Below, piece by piece: positions 9,746 through 19,304 of a stretch of DNA of 64,000 nucleotides. The position numbers and the translations under genes were made by a program. Location: assembly GCA_019429465.1 (NCBI GenBank), contig JAHYIV010000007.1:50532-114531 (forward strand), in the 5' to 3' direction. This stretch comes from Desulfoarculaceae bacterium. GTDB lineage: Bacteria > Desulfobacterota > Desulfobulbia > Desulfobulbales > Desulfocapsaceae. Each line of letters opens with the position of its first letter. Position 1 is the first letter of the stretch. Under the pieces are notes generated by a model that had not been told where the DNA came from, did not search any database, and saw only the letters and a list, made by a program, of their open reading frames with translations.

Positions 9746-12700
9746 TTGCTCTCATCATCCTCCACTTCTCCGCTCTCTCTGTCTCTCTTTCTGCTCCTGT
9801 CTCTGCCGTTACTCTTCCTTTTGTTCCCGGCAGCTCCGGCAGCTGCCGGCGTCCCTTCGTACGAACTTGCCATCTCCTTTCAGCCGGAAGAACAGACAAT
9901 GAGCGGCACCGCCCATATCTCGCTGCCAGCCGGCCAGGAGCTCATCCTCTATCTGGATGAAGTATCAGTTACCGGTATCATGATCACCAGGAAGGGGCAG
10001 GAGAAAACATCCATACCCATCCCGAACGAGAACCATCTCCATCTCCTGGCCACCGATGAAGCACGGGATATTTTCATCTCCTATACCAAGCAGATCCCGG
10101 ATGACGCCCCTGACAACATGATCAGTGAGCAGGGTATCGTTCTCACCAGCAGGTGGCACCCCATCCCGGACCGGAACATGCAATTCAAACTTACGGCCAT
10201 GCTTCCCAGGGGATTCAAGGCCATTAGCGAAGCAGATACCCTGACCTATTCTTCATTCAATCCCCAGACGTCCTTTTCCTTTTCACAGCCTGTCCAATCC
10301 ATTCATTTTATCGCCGGCCCCTACATTATAAAAAAACTCAAGATCCGAGAAGATCTCCTGATCTCCACCTGGTTTTTCAAAGAAGACGCCTCCTTGAGCA
10401 ACGACTATCTGGACGCGGCCGCCCGCTATATCAAGAGTTATGAACAGGAGATCGGCACTTTTCCCTACAATCACTATGCCATTGTCGCCAACCGCCTGCC
10501 CAGCGGCTTCGGGATGCCCACCTTTACCCTGCTGGGACAACAGGTGCTCCGTCTGCCGTTCATCAAGGATATCTCACTGGGCCACGAGATTCTGCACTCC
10601 TGGTTTGGCAACAGCATCAATGTGCGTCCCGATTCAGGGAACTGGAGTGAGGGATTGACCAGCTATCTTGCCGACTACGCCTATGCCGAGGACCAAGGGC
10701 AGGGGGCTGCCCACCGTCAAGAATCGATCATCAACTATCTGAGCTATGTCTCCCCGCAGACCGTTATCCCCCTGGGCGACTTCCGATCCGCAAGCCACAA
10801 TCAGCCCATGGCCAAGGCTATACGGGCCGTGGGCTATAACAGGGGGGCCATGCTCTTTCATGAGTTGAGAGGGGTCGTGGGCCCGGAACCATTTCTGGAG
10901 GGAGTGCGGCAACTCTACCAGAAATACCGGGGACAGGAGATCTCATGGGAGGAGATCAAGACCAGTTTTGAACAGGCTGCAAACCAGGACCTGCAGGAAT
11001 TTTTCCAGGAACGACTGACCCTTCTGGACATCCCTGATCTTTCCATTGCTAATATCCAGACCGATAACCGCCAGGCCCGGAGTTTACTCACCTTTACCGT
11101 AGAGCAGCGCAGCGAGACGCCATTTACCCTGGCCCTGCCCATAGTGGTCAAGACCACGCAGGGTGAACAGCGTTTTTTATATACCCTCTCCCAGCCACAG
11201 ACAACCATTACCCTGGCGGTGGACGGTCCGCCGACGGAACTTGTCATCGATCCCGATCACGATCTGCTGCGGGTGTTGACCCCCAAGGAAATGCCGCCGG
11301 TCTGGTCCCGTTTTCTCGGGGCCCCTGACAAGACCATCGTTGTTGAATCTGAGAGCGCCGCCGAGATCTTCGCCCCCCTGTTGCAGACCCTTGTTGACGA
11401 CTCCTGGAAGATCATGGCTGGCGATCAGGTCCGCAACCAGGATCTGGCCACGGGAACCTTCCTCTTTCTGGGCATCAACGGACCTGCCAGCCGCTCACTC
11501 TTTGCCACTCCGGATCATTCACCACAGGGATTCACCCTGGATGTCCGTGCCAACCCCTTGAACCCAAGCCAGGTTGCCGTCCTCATGAGCAGCAGCAGCG
11601 CTGCCGAAACAGCGGCTGCCCTGCCGAAACTCCCCCACTACGGAAAATATTCCCGGCTCCATTTTCAACAAGGGCAAATCAAGGAAAAGACCATCAGTGC
11701 CAGTGACTCCGGCATCCATTTTATTCTGGAACAGTTACCTGCGGGCGGGTCGGTTTCTGAACTGGACTCCTTTGACGCCATCATCGACCAATTAAACCAG
11801 TACCGGGTCATCTATGTAGGAGAAAACCACACCTCAATGGCAGATCACCTGCTCCAGTTCAGGATCATCGAGGCCCTGCACCGGAAGAATCCGGATCTGG
11901 CCATCGGCATGGAGATGTTTCCCGGCACAAGTCAGGTAGCCCTTGATGCCTACATCAATGATGAGACGATCAGCGAGCAGGATTTCCTCCGCGACTCCCG
12001 CTATTTTGAGGTATGGCGTTATGACTGGCGCTTTTTCCGTGCTATTTTCAACTATGCCCGCAGACACAAGATTCCGGTGATCGGCCTCAATCTGGAAAGA
12101 GAGATTGTCAGCAAGGTCTTTGCCGACGGCCATACTGACAACTTGAGTGCGGAACAAAAAACGACACTGCCCGAGAGTCGCAACCTCGATCTCCCGGGAT
12201 ATACCGAGAGGCTGGGTGAGATTCATGGATTTCATAGCCAGAACGAACAGGCAAAAAAGGGGCTGTTGACCGGTTTCATCCAGTCTCAGGCCATATGGGA
12301 CGACACTATGGCCGCAACAGCAGCCCGGTTTTTAACAGCTCACACCACCACCCGGATGGTGATCCTGGCAGGCTCCCAACACACCCGCAAAGATTCGGGG
12401 ATTCCACCACGGATGGCAAGCAGACTGAAGGTAAGCCAGGCCTCGGTGCTTAATCTCAGCGCTGAGGATACACCGGCAGACATTGCCCAGACGACGGATT
12501 TCTTTTTTCTGGCCCCCCCTGTCTCCCTGGAACCTGGCGGTAAGATGGGACTGGTGCTTGACGTGCAGGAAGGCGAGAAGAGAGGAATGAAGATCAGCGA
12601 TATCAGCCCGCTAGGCAAGGCCGGTCAAGCAGGAGTGCAAAAGGATGATATCCTGATTGCCATAAATAACTCTGCCATCAGTTCAATGGCGGATATCCAC

Positions 12701-12835
12701 CTTATTCTCCTGGATAAAAAGGCGGGGGACCATGTCACATTGCGCCTCCTGCGCCCAAACAAACGACAGCAACAAGAAGAAAAAGAGGTGGACCTGGAAC
12801 TCTTCAACCCGGAGATGACCAGACCGGCCCACTGA
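9746..12835 (+). CDS. M1-type aminopeptidase + ChaN/Tiki-like heme-binding + PDZ fusion protein, exported
   Basis: HEILHSWFGN (HExxH) plus WSEGLTSYLADY; IYVGENHTSMADHLLQFRIIEALH...AIGMEMF (ChaN-like); C-terminal PDZ; TTG start with AGGAG upstream of a signal peptide. Confidence 0.85.
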   Translation: MLSSSSTSPLSLSLFLLLSLPLLFLLFPAAPAAAGVPSYELAISFQPEEQTMSGTAHISLPAGQELILYLDEVSVTGIMITRKGQEKTSIPIPNENHLHLLATDEARDIFISYTKQIPDDAPDNMISEQGIVLTSRWHPIPDRNMQFKLTAMLPRGFKAISEADTLTYSSFNPQTSFSFSQPVQSIHFIAGPYIIKKLKIREDLLISTWFFKEDASLSNDYLDAAARYIKSYEQEIGTFPYNHYAIVANRLPSGFGMPTFTLLGQQVLRLPFIKDISLGHEILHSWFGNSINVRPDSGNWSEGLTSYLADYAYAEDQGQGAAHRQESIINYLSYVSPQTVIPLGDFRSASHNQPMAKAIRAVGYNRGAMLFHELRGVVGPEPFLEGVRQLYQKYRGQEISWEEIKTSFEQAANQDLQEFFQERLTLLDIPDLSIANIQTDNRQARSLLTFTVEQRSETPFTLALPIVVKTTQGEQRFLYTLSQPQTTITLAVDGPPTELVIDPDHDLLRVLTPKEMPPVWSRFLGAPDKTIVVESESAAEIFAPLLQTLVDDSWKIMAGDQVRNQDLATGTFLFLGINGPASRSLFATPDHSPQGFTLDVRANPLNPSQVAVLMSSSSAAETAAALPKLPHYGKYSRLHFQQGQIKEKTISASDSGIHFILEQLPAGGSVSELDSFDAIIDQLNQYRVIYVGENHTSMADHLLQFRIIEALHRKNPDLAIGMEMFPGTSQVALDAYINDETISEQDFLRDSRYFEVWRYDWRFFRAIFNYARRHKIPVIGLNLEREIVSKVFADGHTDNLSAEQKTTLPESRNLDLPGYTERLGEIHGFHSQNEQAKKGLLTGFIQSQAIWDDTMAATAARFLTAHTTTRMVILAGSQHTRKDSGIPPRMASRLKVSQASVLNLSAEDTPADIAQTTDFFFLAPPVSLEPGGKMGLVLDVQEGEKRGMKISDISPLGKAGQAGVQKDDILIAINNSAISSMADIHLILLDKKAGDHVTLRLLRPNKRQQQEEKEVDLELFNPEMTRPAH

Positions 12836-12922
12836 TCACCTCTTCCGAGCCCGCAGCACTTCTTGAATTTCTTGCCGCTGCCACCCATGGCAGGGATCGT
12901 TGCGGCCAGGCTTTGGCACCCT

Positions 12923-13339
12923 TCATTCGCCAGGAAAGGGATCATCCCTGATGTCGCCATCAATATAGAACCATTGACCCTCCTCTTGCACAAAACGACT
13001 GACTTCATGCAGTCGCCAGACATTCTCCCGGGAAAACGAGGTCGCGATGAATTCAACCACGCCCCGACAATCACTCTCCATCCCCTTTTCAATACGGACA
13101 ATATGAAGGCCACGCCATTCAGGGATGGCGGCAGGATCAATTGTATCGGGCCTGGTTGAGGAATGCCATGACCTGAGCAGGTAGGCAATATCCCGGACCA
13201 CATAGGCGGTATAACGTGACCGCATCAATGCTTCAGCCGTAGAGGCCGGATGAGCACCGGAAAGCAATTGCTCGCAGCACTCAGCGTATGGTCTTCCCGA
13301 GTGGCAAGGGCAGTTATTGGTATCGGTCATATCGGTCAT
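12923..13339 (-). CDS. YchJ-like protein with N-terminal SEC-C motif; C-terminal SEC-C disrupted
   Basis: NNCPCHSGRPYAECCEQLLSG...EALMRSRYTAYV...GQWFYIDGD. Confidence 0.85.
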   Translation of the reverse strand: MTDMTDTNNCPCHSGRPYAECCEQLLSGAHPASTAEALMRSRYTAYVVRDIAYLLRSWHSSTRPDTIDPAAIPEWRGLHIVRIEKGMESDCRGVVEFIATSFSRENVWRLHEVSRFVQEEGQWFYIDGDIRDDPFPGE

Positions 13340-13404
13340 AGCAAAGAGTTGGTACAACAAAGGAAGAAAGAGCAGAAGTATCTCTGCACCATCAGAGGTC
13401 ATCT

Positions 13405-13665
13405 TTATCCGTGTTTTATCTTCAGAAACAGGACAGCCAGGCAGAGCGCGAGACTGATTCCATTTGCCAGAATCAATGGAATATCTTTGAGCATCAAGCC
13501 ATAAACCAGCCACAGAAAGAGCCCTGTCGTTAGAATGGCATACATCAGCAGAGAAACATCGTTGGTCCTTTTTGATCTCAATATTTTGACCACCTGAGGT
13601 AAGAATGAAGCGGTCGTACATATGGCGGCGATTAAGCCAATAAGGGTCGTCCAGTCAAATTTCAT
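13405..13665 (-). CDS. SemiSWEET-like sugar transporter
   Basis: 86 aa, PQ-loop-type TTASFLPQVVKILRSKRTNDVSLLMY. Confidence 0.85.
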   Translation of the reverse strand: MKFDWTTLIGLIAAICTTASFLPQVVKILRSKRTNDVSLLMYAILTTGLFLWLVYGLMLKDIPLILANGISLALCLAVLFLKIKHG

Positions 13666-15173
13666 GGTACCACCAGCCGGTATTCATTCCGGGCGATGAA
13701 CTGCGCCCAGGCCAGGGGGCTGAATTCACTCGTCGCCAAGATGCCGACCGCAAGCGTTGCTGCCGCCGTTACCAGCGGCGGCAGCAACAGGAGCCAGGCG
13801 GTCTCGCGCCAGCCGTGTCTTGCCAGTTGCTCAGCGGGCCAGGGCGGCGCGGTCTGGCGAAAACCCGCCCGCCACAGAATCGGCAGGAAATAGGCGGCAT
13901 TGAGCAGACTGGAGGTCCAGAGCACCCAGATGGCCCAGTTCATGTCGGCAGCCCGGGCACCCTCGATCAACCAGCCCTTGCTGATGGCGCCGGCGGTCAG
14001 CGGGACGCCCATCATCCCCAAGGCGGCAACCCCAAAGGCCAGGGTGGTCAGCGGCATGCGACGCCCCACACCGTTCATTTCACTCACCTTGTGGATACCC
14101 AGGGTTTCGGCATAGTTGCCGGCACAAAAAAAGAGGGTGATCTTCATGATCCCCTGATGCACAAGATGGACAAGCCCGCCGACAGTACCGACAGGCCCGA
14201 ACAGGGCGACACCAAGGACAATATACGACACCTGACTGACGGTAGAATAAGCCAGCCGCTTCTTCAGATCATCCTGAAACAATGCCCTGAGACTGCCCCA
14301 GATAATGGTGACGGCGGCGGCCATTGCCAGCGGCGTCAGCAGATGAAGAGTGTGAGCGAACTCGATGCCATAGATCTCATAGACGATACGGATGACGCCG
14401 AAGGCTCCGGCCTTGACTACGGCGACCGCATGCAGGAGGGCGGAAACCGGCGCCGGGGCAACCATGGCTTGTGGCAGCCAGCCATGCAGGGGCACGATGG
14501 CGGCCTTGACACCGACACCTACGATCAGCAGCAGAAAGATAATCTTCAGTTGCCCGTCATATGTGGGATCCAGATCCGTGACGATACCAGCATGAGCAAA
14601 ATCGCCATGCCCCAGCAGCTGGTGCAGCCAGATAATGCCGATCAGCAGCAGGGCGCCGCCTGCCAGGGTATAAGCCAGATAGACGGTACCACCATTCATG
14701 GCCTTGTCGTTACCGCGATGCACGACCAGGGGGAAGGTAGAGAGGGTCAGCAGCTCGTAAAAAATAAAAAACGTAAAAAGATTGCCCGCCATGGCGATGC
14801 CCATGGTGGCCGTAACGCAAAGGCTGAAAAAACCGAAAAAGCGGCTGCGCTGAGGAGCGCCCTCCAGATAGCCGATAGCATAGAGGGTCGTGAGCAACCA
14901 GAGGGAGGCCGACAAACCCATGAACAGCAGTCCCAGGGCGTCGACCTTGAAGAGCAGATCAAGTCCCGGCAGCACCGCATATCCAAAGCCATAGTCGACA
15001 CCGCCCTGAACACCGACCAGCAAGACACCGACCAAGACCAGCTTGGCAACTGCACCTGACAGGTTAAGGACCGTGCGCCTGCCGATCCAGGCCTCCGGCA
15101 GGAGGAAGATGATCAGACCGGGCAACAGTGATGAGGCCAGGACTGCCAGCGGCATGGCTTCGTTGAGGGTCAC
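13662..15173 (-). CDS. Mrp-type antiporter / proton-conducting membrane transporter subunit (MrpD-like paralog)
   Basis: NuoM/MrpD-like helices; operon context; GTG start overlaps upstream gene. Confidence 0.85.
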   Translation of the reverse strand: MTLNEAMPLAVLASSLLPGLIIFLLPEAWIGRRTVLNLSGAVAKLVLVGVLLVGVQGGVDYGFGYAVLPGLDLLFKVDALGLLFMGLSASLWLLTTLYAIGYLEGAPQRSRFFGFFSLCVTATMGIAMAGNLFTFFIFYELLTLSTFPLVVHRGNDKAMNGGTVYLAYTLAGGALLLIGIIWLHQLLGHGDFAHAGIVTDLDPTYDGQLKIIFLLLIVGVGVKAAIVPLHGWLPQAMVAPAPVSALLHAVAVVKAGAFGVIRIVYEIYGIEFAHTLHLLTPLAMAAAVTIIWGSLRALFQDDLKKRLAYSTVSQVSYIVLGVALFGPVGTVGGLVHLVHQGIMKITLFFCAGNYAETLGIHKVSEMNGVGRRMPLTTLAFGVAALGMMGVPLTAGAISKGWLIEGARAADMNWAIWVLWTSSLLNAAYFLPILWRAGFRQTAPPWPAEQLARHGWRETAWLLLLPPLVTAAATLAVGILATSEFSPLAWAQFIARNEYRLVVP

Positions 15174-16624
15174 ACCGCACCTCCGAGGGAAACGAGCTCC
15201 ATCAACTCGACTCCGCGCAGGCCAAGGAGCACACTGGCCGCAGCCAGCAGCAAGGCCATCCACTCCAGCGTGCGCGGCAGCGGGTGAAAGACTGACGTAT
15301 CCGCTGATGTCGCCGGCACCAGAAGGAAGCCCTGGCGCAGCACCCGAAACACATAACCTGCCGCCAGCAGCCCCCCGACAAGCACCACCACCGCGATGAT
15401 CCAGGCACCCTGCGCCATGGCCGCCTCAATCAGTTGCCACTTGGCCAGAAAACCTGCCGATGGCGGCAGCCCGGTCAGGGTGACACCGGCAAGACCAAAG
15501 GCAAACATGGTCAAGGGCAGCTGCTGCGCCGCGCCGGCAAGGCTGTCGACCCTGTCCTGACCGGTCGCCTTGATGAGCACACCTGCCGTCATGAACATCG
15601 CGGCCTTGGCCAGCCCGTGGGCAAAGGCCTGCATGATACCGGCGCGCAGGGCCGCCTCGCCGGTCAAGAGGGGGAAGATCAGGAACAGATACCCGAGCTG
15701 GGCCACAGTCGAGTAGGCAATCAGCATCTTGATCCTCTGGGCCCGGATCGCCTGGCAGGAACCCCAGAGGATAGCCAGGGCTCCCAGGGTAGCAGGTAGC
15801 CATCCAAGCAGTCCGGCACCCGCCGTAAGACCGGCAAATGGGCCAAGCCACAAACGCAGGAGCAGATAGAATGAGGCCTTGACCACGAGCGCGGAGAGCA
15901 GTGCCGAAACCGGAGCCGAGGCCCCACCGTGAGCCGGCGGCAGCCAGAAATGAAAGGGGAATAACGCCGTCTTGAGCATCAGACCAGCCAGCATCAAGCC
16001 ACCGGCCAGCCAGATCACGACCGGCGCCTCTGCCGTGATCAAGGGGGCCAGGGTCTTCATGGACACTGTGCCATAGGCCGCGTAGATCAGGGCCACGGCC
16101 AGCAGATACGCTCCGGAGCCGAGCAGCATGGCGAACAGGTAACGCAGGGCGGCAGCGATCTGCCGGGCTCCACCACCGGCGGCAACCAGACCCACGGCAG
16201 CAAGCCCCACCAGTTCGAGGGTGACGTAGAGGTTAAAGAGATCAGCGGAAAGATAGAGCCCGTTGAGGCCGGCAAGCAGAAAACCGCACAGCGGCCAGAA
16301 ATATTTCCCCTCCGGCGCTGTTGCGGAAAAGTAGGAGCGGGCGTAGATCGCCAGCGGCAAGGCAATGACCTGGGTCAGCAGCAGCATCGCCACGGACAGG
16401 CCGTCGGCTGCAAGATCGATTCCCAGCGGCGCACCCCAGCCGCCGACTGCCCGGACCAGAATCCCGGACTCAGTAACGTCAACAACCAGAAGCAGCACCA
16501 GCATCAGCTGCACACCAAGGGCTGCAATCGCCAGCCAGGCGCCACGACCGGGCCCGCTAGGAAAAGCGAGACTGGCCCAGGTGAGGGGCAGGAGAATCAG
16601 CCAGACCAGGGGATCAGTCATCAT
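15170..16624 (-). CDS. Mrp antiporter subunit D-like
   Basis: Proton-conducting transporter family; FPFHFWLPPAHGGASAPVSALLSALVVKASFYLL. Confidence 0.88.
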   Translation of the reverse strand: MMTDPLVWLILLPLTWASLAFPSGPGRGAWLAIAALGVQLMLVLLLVVDVTESGILVRAVGGWGAPLGIDLAADGLSVAMLLLTQVIALPLAIYARSYFSATAPEGKYFWPLCGFLLAGLNGLYLSADLFNLYVTLELVGLAAVGLVAAGGGARQIAAALRYLFAMLLGSGAYLLAVALIYAAYGTVSMKTLAPLITAEAPVVIWLAGGLMLAGLMLKTALFPFHFWLPPAHGGASAPVSALLSALVVKASFYLLLRLWLGPFAGLTAGAGLLGWLPATLGALAILWGSCQAIRAQRIKMLIAYSTVAQLGYLFLIFPLLTGEAALRAGIMQAFAHGLAKAAMFMTAGVLIKATGQDRVDSLAGAAQQLPLTMFAFGLAGVTLTGLPPSAGFLAKWQLIEAAMAQGAWIIAVVVLVGGLLAAGYVFRVLRQGFLLVPATSADTSVFHPLPRTLEWMALLLAAASVLLGLRGVELMELVSLGGAV

Positions 16625-16916
16625 CCGCCTCGGGGGGTTCCAGTTTGCCCGTCAACGCGTGCAGACGGCGTACCAGGGCCAGGGCCAGGGCAGTGGCGGC
16701 AACCGCGACAACAATGCCGGTCAGCACCATCGCCTGGGGCACGGGGTCGGCCACGCCATGGCGCTGGGCCAGCCCGACCAGGACTAGAAAGGCGCCGCTG
16801 CCCATCAGGTTAAAAGCGAGAATCCGGCGCAGCAGATGCCTGATCAGCAGCACCCCTGACACCCCCATGACGAACAAAAGAGCGCCGACACAGGCAAAAA
16901 GCAGGCCACTAGTCAT
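16614..16916 (-). CDS. Mrp antiporter subunit C-like (NuoK-like)
   Basis: 100 aa, three TM segments, context. Confidence 0.87.
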   Translation of the reverse strand: MTSGLLFACVGALLFVMGVSGVLLIRHLLRRILAFNLMGSGAFLVLVGLAQRHGVADPVPQAMVLTGIVVAVAATALALALVRRLHALTGKLEPPEADDD

Positions 16917-17581
16917 CCCACATCCCCTTTGTCATGGGACAAAAAGAGAAAGAGCCCGGCCAGAATCAGCCCCAGGGAAAGCGTGAGCCCGGATTCGATC
17001 AGGAAAATCAGCACGCCCGCATGGTCTGGCGGATAGCGCAGCAGATCGCCCTCAACCAGCAGGAGTATCGCCCCGACACCAACAAAGAGCAGAAAGCCTC
17101 CGGCCAGGCCCCAGCGCAGGCTCACTCCCGGCTGCCTCCAGCCGGGCAGCAAGCCGGTCAAATGGAGCAGTACGGCCGCGGCGGCCAGCACGGCCCCCGC
17201 CTGAAAGGCGCCGCCAGGCGCTGATGTGCCGGCCGAGAGCAGGTAGACCGCCACCACAACCATCACTGGTGCCGCAATCCGTCCCAGCATGGGCAACAGC
17301 AGATCAGACGAAGTGGCCGAGGTGCTCGACGTGGTGGGCACTGACTCGCTGACCGCGAGGATAGCCACAAGGGCGAGCAGCAGTACACCAATCTCAAGCA
17401 GGGTATCGTAGGCCCGGTAATTTAGCAAGACAGCCGTGACCGGATGAGCAACACCGCTGCTCGCCAGATTTGCTGCCACCAGGGGGCGCAGGTCAAGGGC
17501 CGGCGGCGCCAGATCAACCATGGCCAGGATCAGGACAACGGCAAAGAGTAAGGCGGCAGGAATGACCACAGGGCGCTTCAT
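16913..17581 (-). CDS. Mrp antiporter subunit B-like
   Basis: PGGAFQAGAVLAAAAVLLHLTG; context. Confidence 0.85.
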   Translation of the reverse strand: MKRPVVIPAALLFAVVLILAMVDLAPPALDLRPLVAANLASSGVAHPVTAVLLNYRAYDTLLEIGVLLLALVAILAVSESVPTTSSTSATSSDLLLPMLGRIAAPVMVVVAVYLLSAGTSAPGGAFQAGAVLAAAAVLLHLTGLLPGWRQPGVSLRWGLAGGFLLFVGVGAILLLVEGDLLRYPPDHAGVLIFLIESGLTLSLGLILAGLFLFLSHDKGDVG

Positions 17582-17844
17582 TTTTTGGCCTCCGCCTCTG
17601 CCCTCTTAGCCTGCAGCGCACCAAAGGCATCGAGCAGAAGGGCGCCGGTCAAGCCGGCGCCGATGGCCGCCTCGGCCAGAGCAATGTCGGGGGCCGCCAG
17701 CCGGGCCCAGGTCAGGGTCATCAACAGACCAAAGGCAATGAACAGCACCAGGGCACGGTCAAGTCTAGGGGTGCTCAAGGCCCGCCAGCCACTCCAGAGA
17801 AGACTGGCGGCGAGAAGCAGATCAAAGCCAAGTCCCAGGCTCAT
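17578..17844 (-). CDS. DUF4040-type (MrpA C-terminal-like) membrane protein
   Basis: APDIALAEAAIGAGLTGALLLDAF; stand-alone 88 aa. Confidence 0.8.
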   Translation of the reverse strand: MSLGLGFDLLLAASLLWSGWRALSTPRLDRALVLFIAFGLLMTLTWARLAAPDIALAEAAIGAGLTGALLLDAFGALQAKRAEAEAKK

Positions 17845-18143
17845 CTCTCCTCCCGGCGCCAGGGCTTGATGCCAAGGGTATCGGCACGACGGGCAATGGC
17901 ATAGCTGACAGTGGCGCTGGCGGCCAGGACCAGGGGCCAGATCAGGACAAGTTTCAAGGCCGCTGCCAGGCTTTCTGCCTGGATCGCCAGACCCAACAGG
18001 ATGAAGCCGAGGCCCAGGTTGTCGGCCTTGGCCAGGGCATGCAAGCGGCAATAGACATCGGGAAAACGCAGCAGGCCGAGGGTACCGGCAAAATAAAAGA
18101 AAGCGCCGACAGAGAGCAAGAGTGTGCTTACAAGCTCAATCAT
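17841..18143 (-). CDS. Mrp antiporter subunit G-like
   Basis: GTLGLLRFPDVYCRLHALAKADNLG. Confidence 0.88.
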   Translation of the reverse strand: MIELVSTLLLSVGAFFYFAGTLGLLRFPDVYCRLHALAKADNLGLGFILLGLAIQAESLAAALKLVLIWPLVLAASATVSYAIARRADTLGIKPWRREER

Positions 18144-18408
18144 CAGACTTTTCTCCAGCATGCCAGGCCCGGCGGGCAAAGGTAACACCGGTCACCGCCG
18201 CCAGCAAGGCCAGCACCAGGGCGACATCAACAAGTGCAGAACCGCCACCGGCAGAAGCGAGCAGCACCAGGATGCCGACGCCGGTAGTGCCAAAGAGCAG
18301 CGCCAAGAGCATGCGGTCGGCAGCAGTGGGACCGCGCACCGCCGCCAGAAGCGCCACCACAAGATTGGTCAGCAGAAAGAGGGCAAGGGGAAATTCGAGG
18401 CCGGTCAT
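18136..18408 (-). CDS. Mrp antiporter subunit F-like
   Basis: RGPTAADRMLLALLFGTTGVGILVLLA; ATG at 18408. Confidence 0.85.
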   Translation of the reverse strand: MTGLEFPLALFLLTNLVVALLAAVRGPTAADRMLLALLFGTTGVGILVLLASAGGGSALVDVALVLALLAAVTGVTFARRAWHAGEKSDD

Positions 18409-18887
18409 ACTCGCTCTCCGAACATGCGGGCGATCAGGACCTCCAGGGCCTTGACCTCGGCCACTATGGGCATGCGCTCGTCGATCACGTGCAGTCGCAG
18501 ACGCTTGCCGTTCAGGCGCACACTGACCGTACCGGGCATCAGGGCGAGGACGTTGGCCACGAAAATGCGCGGCGCGGGGGATGCAAGATTCAGCTGCAAT
18601 TCCAGCGTCCCCGGATGCAGCGCCCGGCGGCCCCGCAAGGCAAGGAGGGCAACCTGCACACCACCACGCACCGAGTTCCAGATAAAATAACCGAGAAAGG
18701 CGCCGAGCCCGCCCACGCTGATCTGCGTTGATCTGGGCGCACAGAGGCGGAGACTCAACCACAGCGCGGCGCCAATAGCAACAAAGCCCGCCACCCAGGC
18801 ATCCCGACGTCCCTCGGTCAAAATCCACCACAGGAATGAAAGCAGGGCGCCACGACGAAGGATGGCGATCATCATGACAGGATTCAT
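18405..18887 (-). CDS. Mrp antiporter subunit E-like
   Basis: ANVLALMPGTVSVRLNGKRLRLHVID. Confidence 0.87.
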   Translation of the reverse strand: MNPVMMIAILRRGALLSFLWWILTEGRRDAWVAGFVAIGAALWLSLRLCAPRSTQISVGGLGAFLGYFIWNSVRGGVQVALLALRGRRALHPGTLELQLNLASPAPRIFVANVLALMPGTVSVRLNGKRLRLHVIDERMPIVAEVKALEVLIARMFGERV

Positions 18888-18949
18888 CGCTTTCTCAATC
18901 TCCCGGAGGTGGCAGGTGATAAATAGCTCACGTATCAGAAATGACTAAC

Positions 18950-19022
18950 CGATGAACGGGATAAGTGCCTTTCGCAGATTGTTTTCTTGCAAAAAAAACA
19001 AGAAAATAATCTGTAAAACACT
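18950..19022 (+). repeat. Dispersed hairpin repeat, copy 1
   Basis: AACGGGATAAGTGCCTTTCGCAGATTGTTTTCTTGCAAAAAAAACAAGAAAATAATCTGTAAAACACT. Confidence 0.9.
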
Positions 19023-19068
19023 AAAAAAAAACTCCAAGGCATTCCCTCCTGGCAACGATACTTCTTTA

Positions 19069-19145
19069 GGGACTCGGAAATTTACTCCTGCACTTGATTT
19101 ACGACTGGATCCGGGCCGTATCTGGCTGCACCGATTGAGTAAGCA
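19069..19145 (+). repeat. Degenerate partial copy of the 150-bp repeat found at 38353 and 39259
   Basis: GGGACTCGGAAA...CGACTGGATCCGGGCCGTATCTGGCTGCACCGATTGA. Confidence 0.7.
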
Positions 19146-19304
19146 GACGAGGGCAACAAGACTCCGAAACCGCGGACGTCGCAGACGTATGCGCTACCTC
19201 GATAATTTCATCCTATCTTATGTCTACCGTTTTTTCCAGATTTTTCCTGATGGCTGCGGGTATCCCCGGTGATCTCTTCCGACCGCCATCGACTTCGGCC
19301 AATA

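Noticed and set aside
12923-12960. In-frame TGA in the YchJ gene as possible selenocysteine
   Set aside because: A further frameshift is still needed to reach the SEC-C motif and no SECIS-like structure was evident; decay or sequencing error is simpler.
13815-15059. 414-aa plus-strand ORF opposite the Mrp subunit
   Set aside because: Low-complexity Q/D/G-rich shadow of a membrane-protein gene.
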